From Adiantum capillus-veneris (lineage: Eukaryota > Streptophyta > Polypodiopsida > Polypodiales > Pteridaceae), in contig CM043945.1 of NCBI GenBank assembly GCA_014529385.2, positions 147,266,741 to 147,330,740 of the forward strand: a DNA stretch of 64,000 bases, written 5' to 3'. Positions 32,994 to 44,390 of the stretch are shown piece by piece. Position 1 is the stretch's first letter. Every line of letters starts with the position of its first letter. Below the pieces are notes generated by a model, which made no database searches, was not told the DNA's origin, and worked only from the letters and a program-made list of their open reading frames with translations. A program made the position numbers and the translations under genes.

Positions 32994-33506
32994 TTACTTT
33001 TTTTAAGGAAACACAAGGCAACCATTAACCTGCATTGAGAAAGATATTTCAATGTATTTTACTGTGAATATACATCCTTACGATAGTTAGGAGAAAAAAG
33101 TTTGATACCTAAGGGTCAGATGAAGTAGCCAACTATTTTCATAATTGTCATACATCGACTTAGTATAGTGAAGAACATGCATGAGTTCTACTACAATATC
33201 AAAAGGTGAATTTTCAAAGTCACGGGAGATTGAGTCAGAGCAGCTAGCTCCACAATAGCTTGCTTGTCTTTGCCTTTTGCCATAGAGCCAACAACACACA
33301 CCCCCTTCCGGGCTAAATCCTCACAATCTCAAGGTACAGACACCTTTCACTAGTACACACACATACCACAGACGTACACTAGTACCAATGCTAAGTGAGC
33401 ATGGAAGCTCACCTTTTATAGGCTTCGGAGCCAGTACCTACATTCCATTCATAGCAGCAAGGCGGGTCCGTCTTCAAGGCAGGGGAAAAGCATCAGCTCC
33501 GCCTTG

Positions 33507-34240
<734 letters not shown>

Positions 34241-34429
34241 AGAGTAGTTGGTTCCATAGCCAATTAGGAACAAAGGCGAGTGAGCCCAAGTTAACGAATC
34301 CATGAGAAAATCTAAGATGAGTGGCGAGCAATTGCAAGTTAACAAGACGGAAGGCAGAGTAAATTGTTGACTTTGTTTAAAGGTTTTTGCCCTAAATTTA
34401 TCTGAACTTTGTAAGTGTTGTCAATTTCA

Positions 34430-34961
34430 AATGAAAATTTAAAGGTAAATTTCAAAACTTGTGGGTGGAATTACACTAGACCTAGGTTTTTCCCTTTTAA
34501 CTTCATAGGCATTCTCACCTTCAAATTAGAATTTAGAGGTAAATCTCAAAATTTGTAGGTGGGATTACACCAAACCTAGAGTTTTTTGAGCATTTGGATA
34601 CATAGTGCTTTTCTATAAACTTCATGGGTTTTCTCACCTTCAAACGTAGAGTTTAAAATTTGTAGGTGGGATTACACTAAACCTAGCCTTGCACTCATAC
34701 ATATAGTGCTCTTTTTCAAAAACTTGAAAAACCTATATATGAGAAAAGTATATTTGAAAGTCTTTACATGATTTTCTTACTATTTTCCTCTAAAATTTGG
34801 TGATTTGCCTTTAAAATTTGAAGGTTTTTACAAAATTTGGAGGTTGCCATCAAAGGCTCTTGGAGAATTCCACAAAAAAAATGACATTTGAAACACCTAT
34901 ATATGATAAACGTTCAGAGACAAATTTACTTTAATTGAAGGTTTTTATATTTGAGTTTCTT
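34430..34961. repeat. Degenerate AT-rich tandem repeat, left flank of element E
   Basis: A block containing 'aaaatttgtaggtgggattacac' and 'aaacctag' recurs about every 110-130 bp. The same block appears right of element E at 41150-41230, so E inserted inside this repeat. Confidence 0.55.
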
Positions 34962-34966
34962 ACTTT

Positions 34967-35158
34967 TGAAGGAGTACGAGCGGAAGTGCGACGCGAGAGA
35001 GAGTGCGAGAAGAAGAGCACGACGATATGGTGAACTCGCTCTACTGTAATGTGTAGAGCATAGTGAGTTCTTATTAGGTTTTTACAAAAGAATATGTGTA
35101 CATACCTGGCGGCCCGCCCACTTACCTGGGCGACCACATTGGGCTTTATACCCCAACA
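34967..35158 (-). repeat. 3' LTR of element E (192 bp)
   Basis: Starts tgaaggagta and ends ccccaaca. TSD acttt precedes it. The minus-strand polypurine tract AAGTGGGAGGT abuts at 35159-35169. Confidence 0.92.
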
Positions 35159-35247
35159 ACCTCCCACTTAAAGTCCAATGTGGTACTTTAAGTGTGAGAG
35201 AAGCTACTATACAAGCTAATACACAAGAGATGTAGAGAAGTGATGTA

Positions 35248-36483
35248 CTACCCTACACCTAACTGCTTGCGAAAATGCGCAAAGCTCTTTGAAGGAAGTC
35301 CTTTTGTAAGTAGATCAGCAGGATTTTCTGTGGTGTGAACTTTGACAAGCTGAAGTTGCTTATCCTCGAGCATTTCCCTGATGAAATGATACTTCACATC
35401 CACATGCTTTGTCTTTGAGTGATAAACTGGATTGCGAGCCAATTGTATAGCACTTTGACTATCACAATATAGCACAGGCATCTCTTCTTTGATTCCCAAA
35501 TCTGTTACTAGTCGATTAAGCCAAATTGATTCTTTGCATGCCTCTGATGCTGCAACATATTCAGCCTCTGTAGTAGACTGAGTAACACAATCTTGTAATC
35601 TGGAACGCCATGATACTGCTCCACCAGCCAATGTAGATACATACCTTGACGTAGACCTTCGGTTGTCAAAGTCACCTGCATAATCTGAGTCTGTAAAACC
35701 CTTTACACTTAGATCCTGACTCCCATAGCATATACGCATACTCTTTGTAGCTTTCAGGTATCTCAATATTCCTTTCACTGCCTCCCAATGTTTCTTGCCT
35801 GGGTTTGACATGTATCGACTTACTACTCCCACTGCAAATGCAATGTCTGGGCGAGTAGAAATCATTGCATGCATCAAACTACCCTTTGCAGACGCATATG
35901 GAATCTTATCCATTTCAACCTGTTCTTCCTCAGACACGGGACAATCTTGTTTGCTAAGTTTCACATATGGTGGCAATGGAACACTCAATGCCTTTCCCTT
36001 CTCCATATTGAAACGTTGCAAAACCTTGTCAATATACTTTGTTTGAGATAACCAAATCAACTTCTTTGATCTGTCTCTCTCAATGCGCATACCAAGTATA
36101 TGACTTGCCTCACCCATGTCTTTCATGTCAAATGATTTTGCCATCTTTGACTTCAAAGATGAAATTTCTTCCAAGTGCTTGCCAGCAATCAACATGTCAT
36201 CCACATACAAAATAAGGATCAGCCAACTGCCATCCTTAGCCTTCTTTGTATATAGACACTGATCGAACTCACTACGTTTGTAGCCTTGAGAAAGCATAAA
36301 CTTGTGGAACTTATGGTACCATGTCCTCGGTGATTGTTTTAAGCCATAAAGACTCTTTAAAAACTGGCATACCAAATCTTCCTTGCCTTTCTCAACAAAC
36401 CCTTCTGACTGCTGCATGTAAATTTCCACATCTAAATCACCATGCAAGAACGTTGTCTTGACATCCATTTGGTGCAACACCAA
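35248..36483 (-). CDS. pol: RT (C-terminal two thirds) and RNase H of element E
   Basis: 411 codons, starting within RT at LHQMDVKTTFLHGD. Contains KSLYGLKQSPRTWY, ILYVDDMLIAG (catalytic Asp pair), STRPDIAFAVGVVSRYM, and RNase H motifs TDSDYAGD, STTEAEYVA, YCDSQSAIQLA and HVDVKYHFIRE. It ends HFRKQLGVG* just before the polypurine tract. The first residues are out of frame with the preceding RT piece, and about 30-40 residues of the RT fingers are missing between them, so this is a deleted pol. Confidence 0.92.
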   Translation of the reverse strand: MVLHQMDVKTTFLHGDLDVEIYMQQSEGFVEKGKEDLVCQFLKSLYGLKQSPRTWYHKFHKFMLSQGYKRSEFDQCLYTKKAKDGSWLILILYVDDMLIAGKHLEEISSLKSKMAKSFDMKDMGEASHILGMRIERDRSKKLIWLSQTKYIDKVLQRFNMEKGKALSVPLPPYVKLSKQDCPVSEEEQVEMDKIPYASAKGSLMHAMISTRPDIAFAVGVVSRYMSNPGKKHWEAVKGILRYLKATKSMRICYGSQDLSVKGFTDSDYAGDFDNRRSTSRYVSTLAGGAVSWRSRLQDCVTQSTTEAEYVAASEACKESIWLNRLVTDLGIKEEMPVLYCDSQSAIQLARNPVYHSKTKHVDVKYHFIREMLEDKQLQLVKVHTTENPADLLTKGLPSKSFAHFRKQLGVG

Positions 36484-36485
36484 AT

Positions 36486-37016
36486 CTAATATGGCAACCT
36501 ATGCAAGCCCTTGGCAACAAGCCTTGCTTTGTACTTTGGCTGACTATCATCAGCGGTGATCTTATACCTATAAACCCATTTACAAGGTAGAGCCTTTTTG
36601 CCCTGTGGTAATTTAACTAGCTTCCATGTCTTGTTTTTATGCAGAGCTGTCATCTCTGACTGCATGGCCAATTGCCAATTCCCGGAGTCCTTCATTTGCA
36701 CTGCTTCCTTGTAACAAGAAGGCTCATTGCAATCAGTCAACATGACATAGTTCATACATGGAACAAACCTATCAAGAGGTCGTGTGATACGTCCATATCT
36801 ACGCACAATAGGTGGCTCATGCTCAACCACAACCTGTGGTTCCACTCTATCCTGTCCTTGCTCCTCTTGAGCCCTGACATTTTCTCTTGCACGTGCAGGT
36901 CCATCTTCTTGGAAGACAACTCTTCTAATCTCCTCAACCGTCTCTGGTTTAGAATGATATTTGGCTTCATTAAAGTGAACATCATTGCTGCGGATAACCT
37001 TTCTGGATTCGGGATC
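36486..37016 (-). pseudogene. Integrase C-terminus and RT start of element E
   Basis: The frame continues from the integrase ORF past the TGA at 37017. It starts DPESRKVIRSNDVHFNE, runs through a low-complexity linker, then ACNKTWKL-like RT start motifs, here MTALHKNKTWKLVKLPQ and CKWVYRYK, to ARLVAKGLHRLPY*. After VAKG the normal RT text is lost and the frame ends at 36486. Confidence 0.85.
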
Positions 37017-37703
37017 TCAAAGTCTGTACCCCATCTCACCAGAATTACCATAGCCTAGAAAGATGCACTTTCTACTCTTTGGCTCAAGTTTGTTCCTAAA
37101 TTCCTTTGGAACATGAGTATATGCCTCACAGCCAAAGACTCTGAGATTCTTGTATGAGGGCATTTTGCCTGACCATACCATCTCTGCCACTGAATCCTTC
37201 TGAAAAACCTTGCTAGGAGATCTATTTATAAGATGAACAGTTGTTGATACAGCTTCAGCCCAAAACCCATTTGGCAGTTGTGCATTAGACAACATACTTC
37301 TGACCTTCTCTTGTATGGTCCTATTCATCCTCTCAGCAACACGATTTTGAGGAGGATTGTAAGGAGCAGTAAGTTCACGTTTTATACCTTTTGACTCACA
37401 AAAGTCCTGAAAGGCCTTTGAAACATACTCTCCACCATTGTCAGTGCGTAAGCATTTAAGCTTCTTGCCACTCTGATTCTCCACAAGTGTCACAAACGTT
37501 TTGAAAACACTAAACGCTTCATCCTTGTGCTTGAGAAAGTAAACCCATACTTTCCTCGAGTAATCATCTATAAATGTCATAAAGTAAGAAGCTCCCCCTA
37601 GAGATAGGCTAGGCATAGGTCCACACAAATCACTATGAACAAGTGCCATGTGGCTGCTATGTTTGCTTACCATACAGACAATGTTCACAGAATTCAAAAT
37701 CAT
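37017..37703 (-). CDS. Integrase core of element E
   Basis: 228 codons in frame with the RT start but shifted relative to gag. Core motifs: LVHSDLCGPM (first Asp), FIDDYSRKVWVYFLKHK, LRTDNGGEYVS (second Asp) and NRVAERMNRTIQE (Glu), then the GKMPSYKNLRVFGC block. It ends at a TGA in the conserved YRL(stop)DP position at 37017-37019. The first 15 residues overlap gag in another frame and are not native. Confidence 0.9.
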   Translation of the reverse strand: MILNSVNIVCMVSKHSSHMALVHSDLCGPMPSLSLGGASYFMTFIDDYSRKVWVYFLKHKDEAFSVFKTFVTLVENQSGKKLKCLRTDNGGEYVSKAFQDFCESKGIKRELTAPYNPPQNRVAERMNRTIQEKVRSMLSNAQLPNGFWAEAVSTTVHLINRSPSKVFQKDSVAEMVWSGKMPSYKNLRVFGCEAYTHVPKEFRNKLEPKSRKCIFLGYGNSGEMGYRL

Positions 37704-39120
37704 TAAATGACAAGCCAGGCAAATAACTAGAACGAGACAAGATTTCCATTCCCTTCTTCGACATATGTCCTAACCGTCTATGCCACAAAGAAACGTTCGG
37801 CTGCTCGGTTACATTGATTACATTTTTAGAGACATTTGATACATAAATCATGTAAAGTCCTCCAGACTTTACTCCATGTGCTACTGTCATAGAACCCTTG
37901 GATATCTTCCATATATTATGTCCAAAAGTGGTGACATAGCCAGTATCATCAAGTAAACCTGTGTTGATCAAGCTCTTTGTAATTGCGGGAACATGTCTCA
38001 CATTCTTCAGCGTGAAAGAAGAGCCATTCTGAAACTTCAATTGAACATCTCCAACACCTAAGATCTCACATGTCTGTCCATTGCCTAGCCGAACATGATC
38101 TTTAGTGGTCACATAAGAGGTAAACCACTCCTTGTTTGGAGACACATGAAGTGATGCCCCTGAGTCTATAATCCAATCACTCAGTGCATTTCCATCAAAT
38201 TCTGTAAGAAGAGCTGAGTCTGTTGTATTTTTCAAGAAGTAGATATCTCCTGACACTAGATTGTCATCCTCTGCAACAGTGTTTGTCACATTTATTTCTT
38301 GAATCTTCACTGAGGACTTGTTCTTCTCACCATGGTCTTCTGCTTTCTCTTTGCCTTTTTCTGCTTTCCATTCTCTACAGTCTCTTTTCATGTGACCCTT
38401 CTTGCCACAATGGTAGCATTCTATGTCACTCTTGCCTTTAGCACTGCGGGACTTGCTACGAGACTGATCCCTCTTTCCACCTTTGTACTTTTCTTTGGTC
38501 CTTCCCCTGACAACTAAGGTTGTTCCTTTGCCTTTATCCATTGTCTTTCTGTTGGTTTCTTCAGTAAGCAGACAGCCTTCTACACCTGCTATGGTCAAAC
38601 CATCTGGAGGTGCAGAATTACTCAAAGCTGTGCGAAAAGTGTCCCAACTTTCCGGTAATGTGATCAACAGGAACATAGCTCTAACAGGTTCATCAAACTT
38701 GACACCTTGAGCTGACAACTGACTGTAGATGGTGTTGAATTCATTCAGATGATTGGACATAGGTGTCCCTTCTTTCATCTTCAAGTCAACAAGCTTCTTA
38801 AGCCAGTATACCTGTGAAGCTGCACTCTGCCTCTCATAAAGATCACTCAGCTTTGTCCATGCTTGATAAGCTGACATCTCGTCTGCTACATTGAAGTAAA
38901 CGCTTTTTTCCAAAGTCAGCATAATGGTAGAAAGTGCCAATTCATCCATTTCTCTCCATTCATCTTCGTCCATATCTTGTGGTTTTATCCCCTTGAGCTT
39001 TATAGGTTTTATCTGCTTCTTTTGTATCAACACATGCCAAATCTTCTTCCTCCACAATGGGAAATTGGTTCCATCCAGCTTCTTGATATTGTAAAGAGCA
39101 GTGTCATGTGATCCAGCCAT
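37657..39120 (-). CDS. gag: gag-protease and integrase zinc finger of element E
   Basis: 487 codons from the ATG MAGSHDTALYN. Copia gag: LDGTNFPLWRKKIWHVL, LSTIMLTLEKSVYFNVAD, LYERQSAASQVYWLKKLVDLK-type core, then a knuckle CYHCGKKGHMKRDC near residue 233. Protease DWIIDSGASLHVS near 318 has the intact D-S-G. The pre-integrase finger follows: WHRRLGHMSKKGM ... CEHCLYGKQ near 451-487. The frame ends there through a frameshift or small deletion before the integrase core. Confidence 0.92.
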   Translation of the reverse strand: MAGSHDTALYNIKKLDGTNFPLWRKKIWHVLIQKKQIKPIKLKGIKPQDMDEDEWREMDELALSTIMLTLEKSVYFNVADEMSAYQAWTKLSDLYERQSAASQVYWLKKLVDLKMKEGTPMSNHLNEFNTIYSQLSAQGVKFDEPVRAMFLLITLPESWDTFRTALSNSAPPDGLTIAGVEGCLLTEETNRKTMDKGKGTTLVVRGRTKEKYKGGKRDQSRSKSRSAKGKSDIECYHCGKKGHMKRDCREWKAEKGKEKAEDHGEKNKSSVKIQEINVTNTVAEDDNLVSGDIYFLKNTTDSALLTEFDGNALSDWIIDSGASLHVSPNKEWFTSYVTTKDHVRLGNGQTCEILGVGDVQLKFQNGSSFTLKNVRHVPAITKSLINTGLLDDTGYVTTFGHNIWKISKGSMTVAHGVKSGGLYMIYVSNVSKNVINVTEQPNVSLWHRRLGHMSKKGMEILSRSSYLPGLSFNDFEFCEHCLYGKQT

Positions 39121-40205
39121 AGCTACGCTTCACAGTAGTTTACTTTCCTAGGAAAAATTCAGCAAAGTTTCCCCTGTAAACTGTCCTCTGAACAAATATC
39201 AACCTGTCAAAAGCACCAAGAAAGCTTCCGATTCTGCAGAAATTTTGGCAGAGTCTCCTTTGTAAAATGGCTCTGGTGTACTCAAAAACAGACCAAAAAC
39301 AGCTCAAAAAAACACAGTCTCTCCAACACTGTAAGCTGTGGGTAAACCTGTCTTGCACTTGTACTGTCTCTCACTGTCCTGTCACTGTCCTGTAAGCATA
39401 GACTGTGACAATGCCTCAACGGCAGTAAAGCAAAGATGCAATCCCAACTGTCTAACTCACAGTCAATACATCCTAGCTGCCTATCTAAGGGTGCTCGAGG
39501 GATCGCTCCAAGACCTGTATCACCGAAAGGATCTCAACATTTGAGAATCCCCCAGCTCAATAAAACCTCACTCGACCCTCAAAAAAGGCTACAGTAAATC
39601 TGACAGTACATAGACTTCCCACAAAGTCATACATCCACAAATTTCCCACTGTACGTTGTAACTGCTACGGCGGTTGTTTGCTGTGTGACTCACAGCCAGC
39701 AAACCCTCAACAGACATATATCATCTCTGACAATACATCCCATGTGGAAGTACTTGCAATGTCAGGATGAAATCTGGAATATCAAGAAGCAAACACAAGC
39801 TACCTGATGAACTAGTGGATGTCGCCTACAGTCTGTGTGTAGGGGCGCCCGTGTCGTATGTGACACGCCTCCAAGAACTGTAAGCCGTCCTTCGGTTTGT
39901 AGACAGCCACAAATCAGCACTCTAGAAGTGAAGATATCCTCAGCACTTGTAGTCGTAGGCCGAAACCCCAAAATTGCAGAGTCGGATCTGCACCCGCCGA
40001 GACCACGTAGTCGAAAATGGCCTGCGCAGATCTTTGTTGAAGCCGAACGGTGGCCGAGATGACCTCAGAATGATATTCTGAGTACACCAAGCCCTTCGGC
40101 CTTATCCACAGGAATGGGGGCCATGTCTTCGCCTGTCAAATCTCACTCCAATCTGAGCAGGTGACTCTGGCTACCTGCAAAATGCTGCCCCGAGCCTCGA
40201 TCTGA

Positions 40206-40217
40206 GCTCTCATACCA
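40206..40217 (-). other. Primer binding site inside second LTR of element E, one mismatch
   Basis: Minus strand TGGTATGAGAGC; the outer copy at 40879-40890 is the standard TGGTATCAGAGC. Confidence 0.8.
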
Positions 40218-40219
40218 GT

Positions 40220-40411
40220 TGAAGGAGTACGAGCGGAAGTGCGACGCGAGAGAGAATGCGAGAAGAAGAGCACGACGATATGGTGAACTTGCTCTACTGT
40301 AATGTGTAGAGCATAGTGAGTTCTTATTAGGTTTTAACAAAAGAATATGTGTACATACCTGGAGGCCCACCCACTTACCTGGGCGACCACATTGGGCTTT
40401 ATACCCCAACA
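40220..40411 (-). repeat. Internal LTR of element E (192 bp)
   Basis: Full-length LTR copy with both ends (tgaagg...ccaaca). The 5 bases after it (ataag) do not match those before 34967. Confidence 0.9.
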
Positions 40412-40892
40412 ATAAGGACCTCAAGAGCTTTAGTTTAGTAGGACGGAGTATGTGGAAGATCCTTGAGACGAATTATTGAGTACCTGCAATGTCAGGATAA
40501 AATCTGGAATATCAAGCAGCAAACACAAGCTACCTGATGAACTAGTGGATGTCGCCTACAATCTGTGTGTAGATGCGTCCGTGTCGTATGTGACACGCCT
40601 CCAAGAACTGTGAGCCGTCCTTCGATGTGTAGACAGCCACAAATCAGCACTCTGGGAGTGCCGATATCCTCAGCACGTGCAGTCGTAGGCCGAAACCCCA
40701 AATTTGTAGAGTCGGATTTGAACCTGCCGAGACCACGTAGTCGAAAATGGCCTGCGCAGAACTTTGTCGAAGCCGAACGGTGGCCGAGATGGGGCCGTGT
40801 CTTTGCCTGTCGAATCTCACTCCAATCTGAGCACGTGACTCTGGCTACCTGCAAATGCTGCCCCGAGCCTCGATCTGAGCTCTGATACCAGT

Positions 40893-41084
40893 TGAAGGAG
40901 TACGAGCGGAAGTGCGATGCGAGAGAGAGTGCGAGAAGAAGAGCACGACGATATGGTGAACTCGCTCTACTGTAATGTGTAGAGCATAGTGAGTTCTTAT
41001 TAGGTTTTTACAAAATAATATGTGTACATACCTGGCGGCCCGCCCACTTACCTGGGCGATCACATTGGGCTTTATACCCCAACA
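40893..41084 (-). repeat. 5' (outer) LTR of element E (192 bp)
   Basis: Followed by acttt, matching the bases before 34967. Confidence 0.92.
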
Positions 41085-41089
41085 ACTTT

Positions 41090-42185
41090 GTGGGTATGCC
41101 TCCCCTTTGATTTGTAGTTCATCTTGCTAATTTCTATGAACTTTGTAGGTTTTCTAAACCTTCACATCTAGAATTTAGAGGTAAACCTCAAAAGTTGTAT
41201 GTGGGATTACACTTAACCTAGGTTTTTTTCTAAGCACTTAAGCACTTGAATATATAGTGTTTTTTTTCAAATACTTGAAAAACCTCCATATGAGAAATTT
41301 TAGAGGCAAATGTACTATATTTGAAGATTCTTACATGATTTTTCTTAAAAACAATTCTAAAAGTTTAGAGATTTGCATCGAAAATTTGAAGATTTTTACT
41401 AAATTTAGAGGTTTCTATCAAGGGCCAATCCTACAAAAAATTATTCTTTAAAATAGTAGAAGAAAATTTACTATATTTGAAGGTTTTCAAGTTTTATTTT
41501 CTCAATTTGCATGTATGATGATGATTGAATGCCTCCTCTCTAATTTGTAATTCATCCCTACTAATTGGCAAATAAGGCTCAAGAGATTGTGGGTTCAACC
41601 CATCCCTATTTTGAAATGGAGGAACAAAGGTGAAATTCAAAGAAGGTGCCAAGCTACATTTAAATCTGAATTTGAGTTTGTAGAAGGCATGTCAAGTATG
41701 CACACACCTTCAAACTTGCCTCATAAAATCTTTTCAAGTCCGGAGGCCGTGGTTCCCATGCTAGCCTATGAGCAAATGTCCTCCAAGGGCCTATGCCTCC
41801 AAGCCCTTTAGCTCTTACCTTAAGAAGCCTGTTTTGCAAGCACACCAAAAGACCCAAGCCCTCTTAGGGGAGGATTCTTGTGGGAAAAGTTGGTGGCGTC
41901 TTCATGCTAAGAGCCATTTCCCACAGGGCAATAGAGCTTCAAAGTACCAAAATACTATCCTAGAAGCTTCAAGGAAGTTTTAAGTAAAGCGAAGCATGTT
42001 CTCCCTTTTATCCTGGGCAAACTTAATCCAAATCTTTTGCAACCAAGCAACACATAATGCAATGCATGCAATAATATGTATCTATGTGGATGATGTAGTC
42101 TTGGCAGTGCTTTTGTAAGAGGATAGACACTAGCTTTGGGAGAGTCTCCTAAGCTAAGTCCCCTCTAATTTGCATAATGGAAGAG
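41090..42185. other. Spacer, AT-rich repeat and unique DNA
   Basis: 41150-41440 continues the degenerate repeat of 34430-34961. No supported gene. Confidence 0.45.
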
Positions 42186-42189
42186 AAGG

Positions 42190-42860
42190 GGATCGGGAAA
42201 TTTAACAGTGTCAAGTTTCACCTAATGAAATGAAGAAGGGGTTATGGGTAATAGTCAAGCCAACACTAAGTACTCCCTCTTCAAGCGATGGGGCACAAGT
42301 GCGTACACAGACTACGAGTGCACAGAACCTAGCAAAAGAGAGGCAAGCAATAGGAATTATAATCACATCATTGCATGGCAATTATGTGCATTTCACAAAT
42401 GATTCTGCAACCTCATTAGCCACATGGGAAACTTTAGCGAATACTTTTGGGGCTAGGATAAATGAGAGTAGGGTAAGTCTAAAGAAGGACATCTACAAGC
42501 TAAAAATGGAGCTTGATGAGGATATAGCGAGCCTTGTCCAACAATAGCCGTAAAAGCTTGATCACGCAGCTCACCTACCTGAATTGTGGTGTACCTAAGG
42601 AGGAAAATATTGCTATCCTACTAGGAGCCTTGCCGTTTAGCTTTGACCACATAGTAACCATCATTGAAGAGAAGGACCCAACACCTAACTTGCACGATGT
42701 GATAAACTCTTTACAATCCAAGGAGACAAAGCAGAGGAGGAACTCAACTTCAAAGGGAGGAGCATTTGCAACTAGTTCCAGCAATGAAACTTGTTTCACG
42801 TGTGGCAAAGAGGGACATGTAGCCAGGCTACCATAGAATGCTCCCCCATAGCTAGTGTTT
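42190..42860 (+). pseudogene. gag: Ty1/copia gag remnant on the plus strand
   Basis: 42190-42235 begins KFNSVKFHLMK, the start of copia gag. 42230-42547 has TSLHGNYVHFTNDSATSLATW and LKKDIYKLKMELDEDIASL. 42534-42836 (other frame) has LGALPFSFDHIVTIIE and LQSKETKQRR, then a knuckle start CFTCGKEGHVAR. A frameshift within the knuckle removes its last Cys from this frame. At least two frameshifts in total; no protease, integrase or RT follows. Confidence 0.8.
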
Positions 42861-42864
42861 GGGA

Positions 42865-43061
42865 GACAGCTTATCACAGTGCTGCTAAGTTAAGATTTCT
42901 AAATACCAGTTTAGAGGAAGAGGAAAAAAATTTATACCTCGATTTAGGGGGGAAAATCATAAAAAGGAATTATGTATGGTTGAGAAGAGGAAAATTTAGA
43001 GCATGTAAACACCCCAATATACATCCATATAAAGCCGATTATGTTGCAAGCATAAGGGTTT

Positions 43062-43104
<43 letters not shown>

Positions 43105-43793
43105 CCAACACCATGAGAAAATTCGCAATTGACTTGTATCAGGTGTTGTATGTCTGCTAGCTATCCACCATCACCTTTCCTTGTTTGCATGCTAGTCGAA
43201 GACGAGTACTTGTTGTAGTTGGTGCATGGATCATTAACATGATACGATCAATTATATGGTGCAAAGTTGATGTGGGGGTTGGTTGAAGCGTCCGAAGTGG
43301 CGAACAAAGTTTCTCCTACAAGTGGGTATCTAGACTCTTGCAGGATACAAGAACCATCGCTAGGATATGGGGCACCTTAATCATAGATTTGAAGAAAGGC
43401 AGCATTTAGGATCTTCAAGCAAGGTGGATAGCATTCATCTTTGCAATCGGGAGAGGATAGATTTATGTTAAGATGTAGGCTTGTAGCTTACATAAGAAGA
43501 CTTATTGTCTAACAATACAACATGCTAAAACTATCATTTGAGTTGATTATGTTAGGCTTTGGAGATGAATTGCTTCATTATTTTAGACCTAATTTCCTTT
43601 GTACATACCGTTGGACAAGGCAACGAGTGAGAAAAAAAAAAAAAACACACACACACACACACACACATGAGATACAAATGTTGTCTCATGGAGTGCATCG
43701 ACAAGCCAAAATGACCTATGAAACACAAACTGGTGCATCTGATGCCATGTTTGCACCTTGAAGGCATGTGGCATTGCAAAAGATGCTGATATA
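42865..43793. other. Spacer with a CT array, no recognised gene
   Basis: (CT)n at about 43070-43102 and (CA)n at about 43647-43668. Nothing else recognised. Confidence 0.5.
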
Positions 43794-44189
43794 TCTATAT
43801 TATTTATTATAAAGAGGGGAGAAATCCCCCCCCACCCTCCATCCCTACACGTGTCATGTTCTCCTTGATCTGACATGTGTACCTTGCAACTTCGGCTATA
43901 CAATGACATAGTGTGTGAACTGAGAATGAGAGAGAGGTGGTTATTTTGGAGTATTTTTACCCTTTTTTTTTTTTGGAAAGATGTGATGATGTGATGATTG
44001 TGTAGAATTGTTTTCCAAATTCAAACATGCCTTTGCATGGTGATGTAACATTTGCTTGAGGTTTTTGGTTAGATCTCGACATCTATTTAACTTTCTTGCT
44101 TGCATTCGGCATTGAAAGAACTAAGGGTAACTTAAGTCAAAATTGGAAGACACAGGCCCACATTTTTTTTGTTTTTTTGGGGGGGGGGG

Positions 44190-44222
<33 letters not shown>

Positions 44223-44390
44223 GAAAGAAAATGAAGTAAAATGTTATATCCATGCCATTATGATCTAAAGTAGAGAGAGAGAGAGAGAGAATACTTTTCT
44301 TGATTTGTTTTATGAATTTTGCGACGAGCAAGGGGGTTAAGGGTAAGAGGGGTCATGCCGCCGCCGCCGAAGGCGGTGCCATTTTACTAG
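43794..44390 (+). mobile_element. Non-autonomous Helitron-like element H1
   Basis: Starts TCTATATTATTTATTATAAA after A and ends CATTTTACTAG before T. A GC-rich hairpin (GCCGCC...GGCGGT) lies about 10 bases before the CTAG, the standard Helitron 3' structure. 597 bp without coding sequence; it includes a G-rich run with a GA array (44178-44220). The first 50 bases resemble H2. Confidence 0.65.

Larger units (their letters stand above)
34967..41084 (-). mobile_element. Ty1/copia retrotransposon with three LTRs (element E)
   Basis: Three 192-bp LTR copies at 34967-35158, 40220-40411 and 40893-41084. The TSD acttt flanks only the outer two (34962-34966 and 41085-41089). The interior on the minus strand has the copia order gag, protease, integrase, RT, RNase H. 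Between the second and third LTR lies a second, partial copy of the untranslated leader (40480-40890 resembles 39750-40215). Frameshifts, a TGA and an RT deletion make it defective. Confidence 0.9.

Noticed and set aside
36752-37051. 99-codon minus-strand frame over the integrase/RT junction of element E
   Set aside because: It overlaps the conserved integrase C-terminal frame and is a shadow of it.
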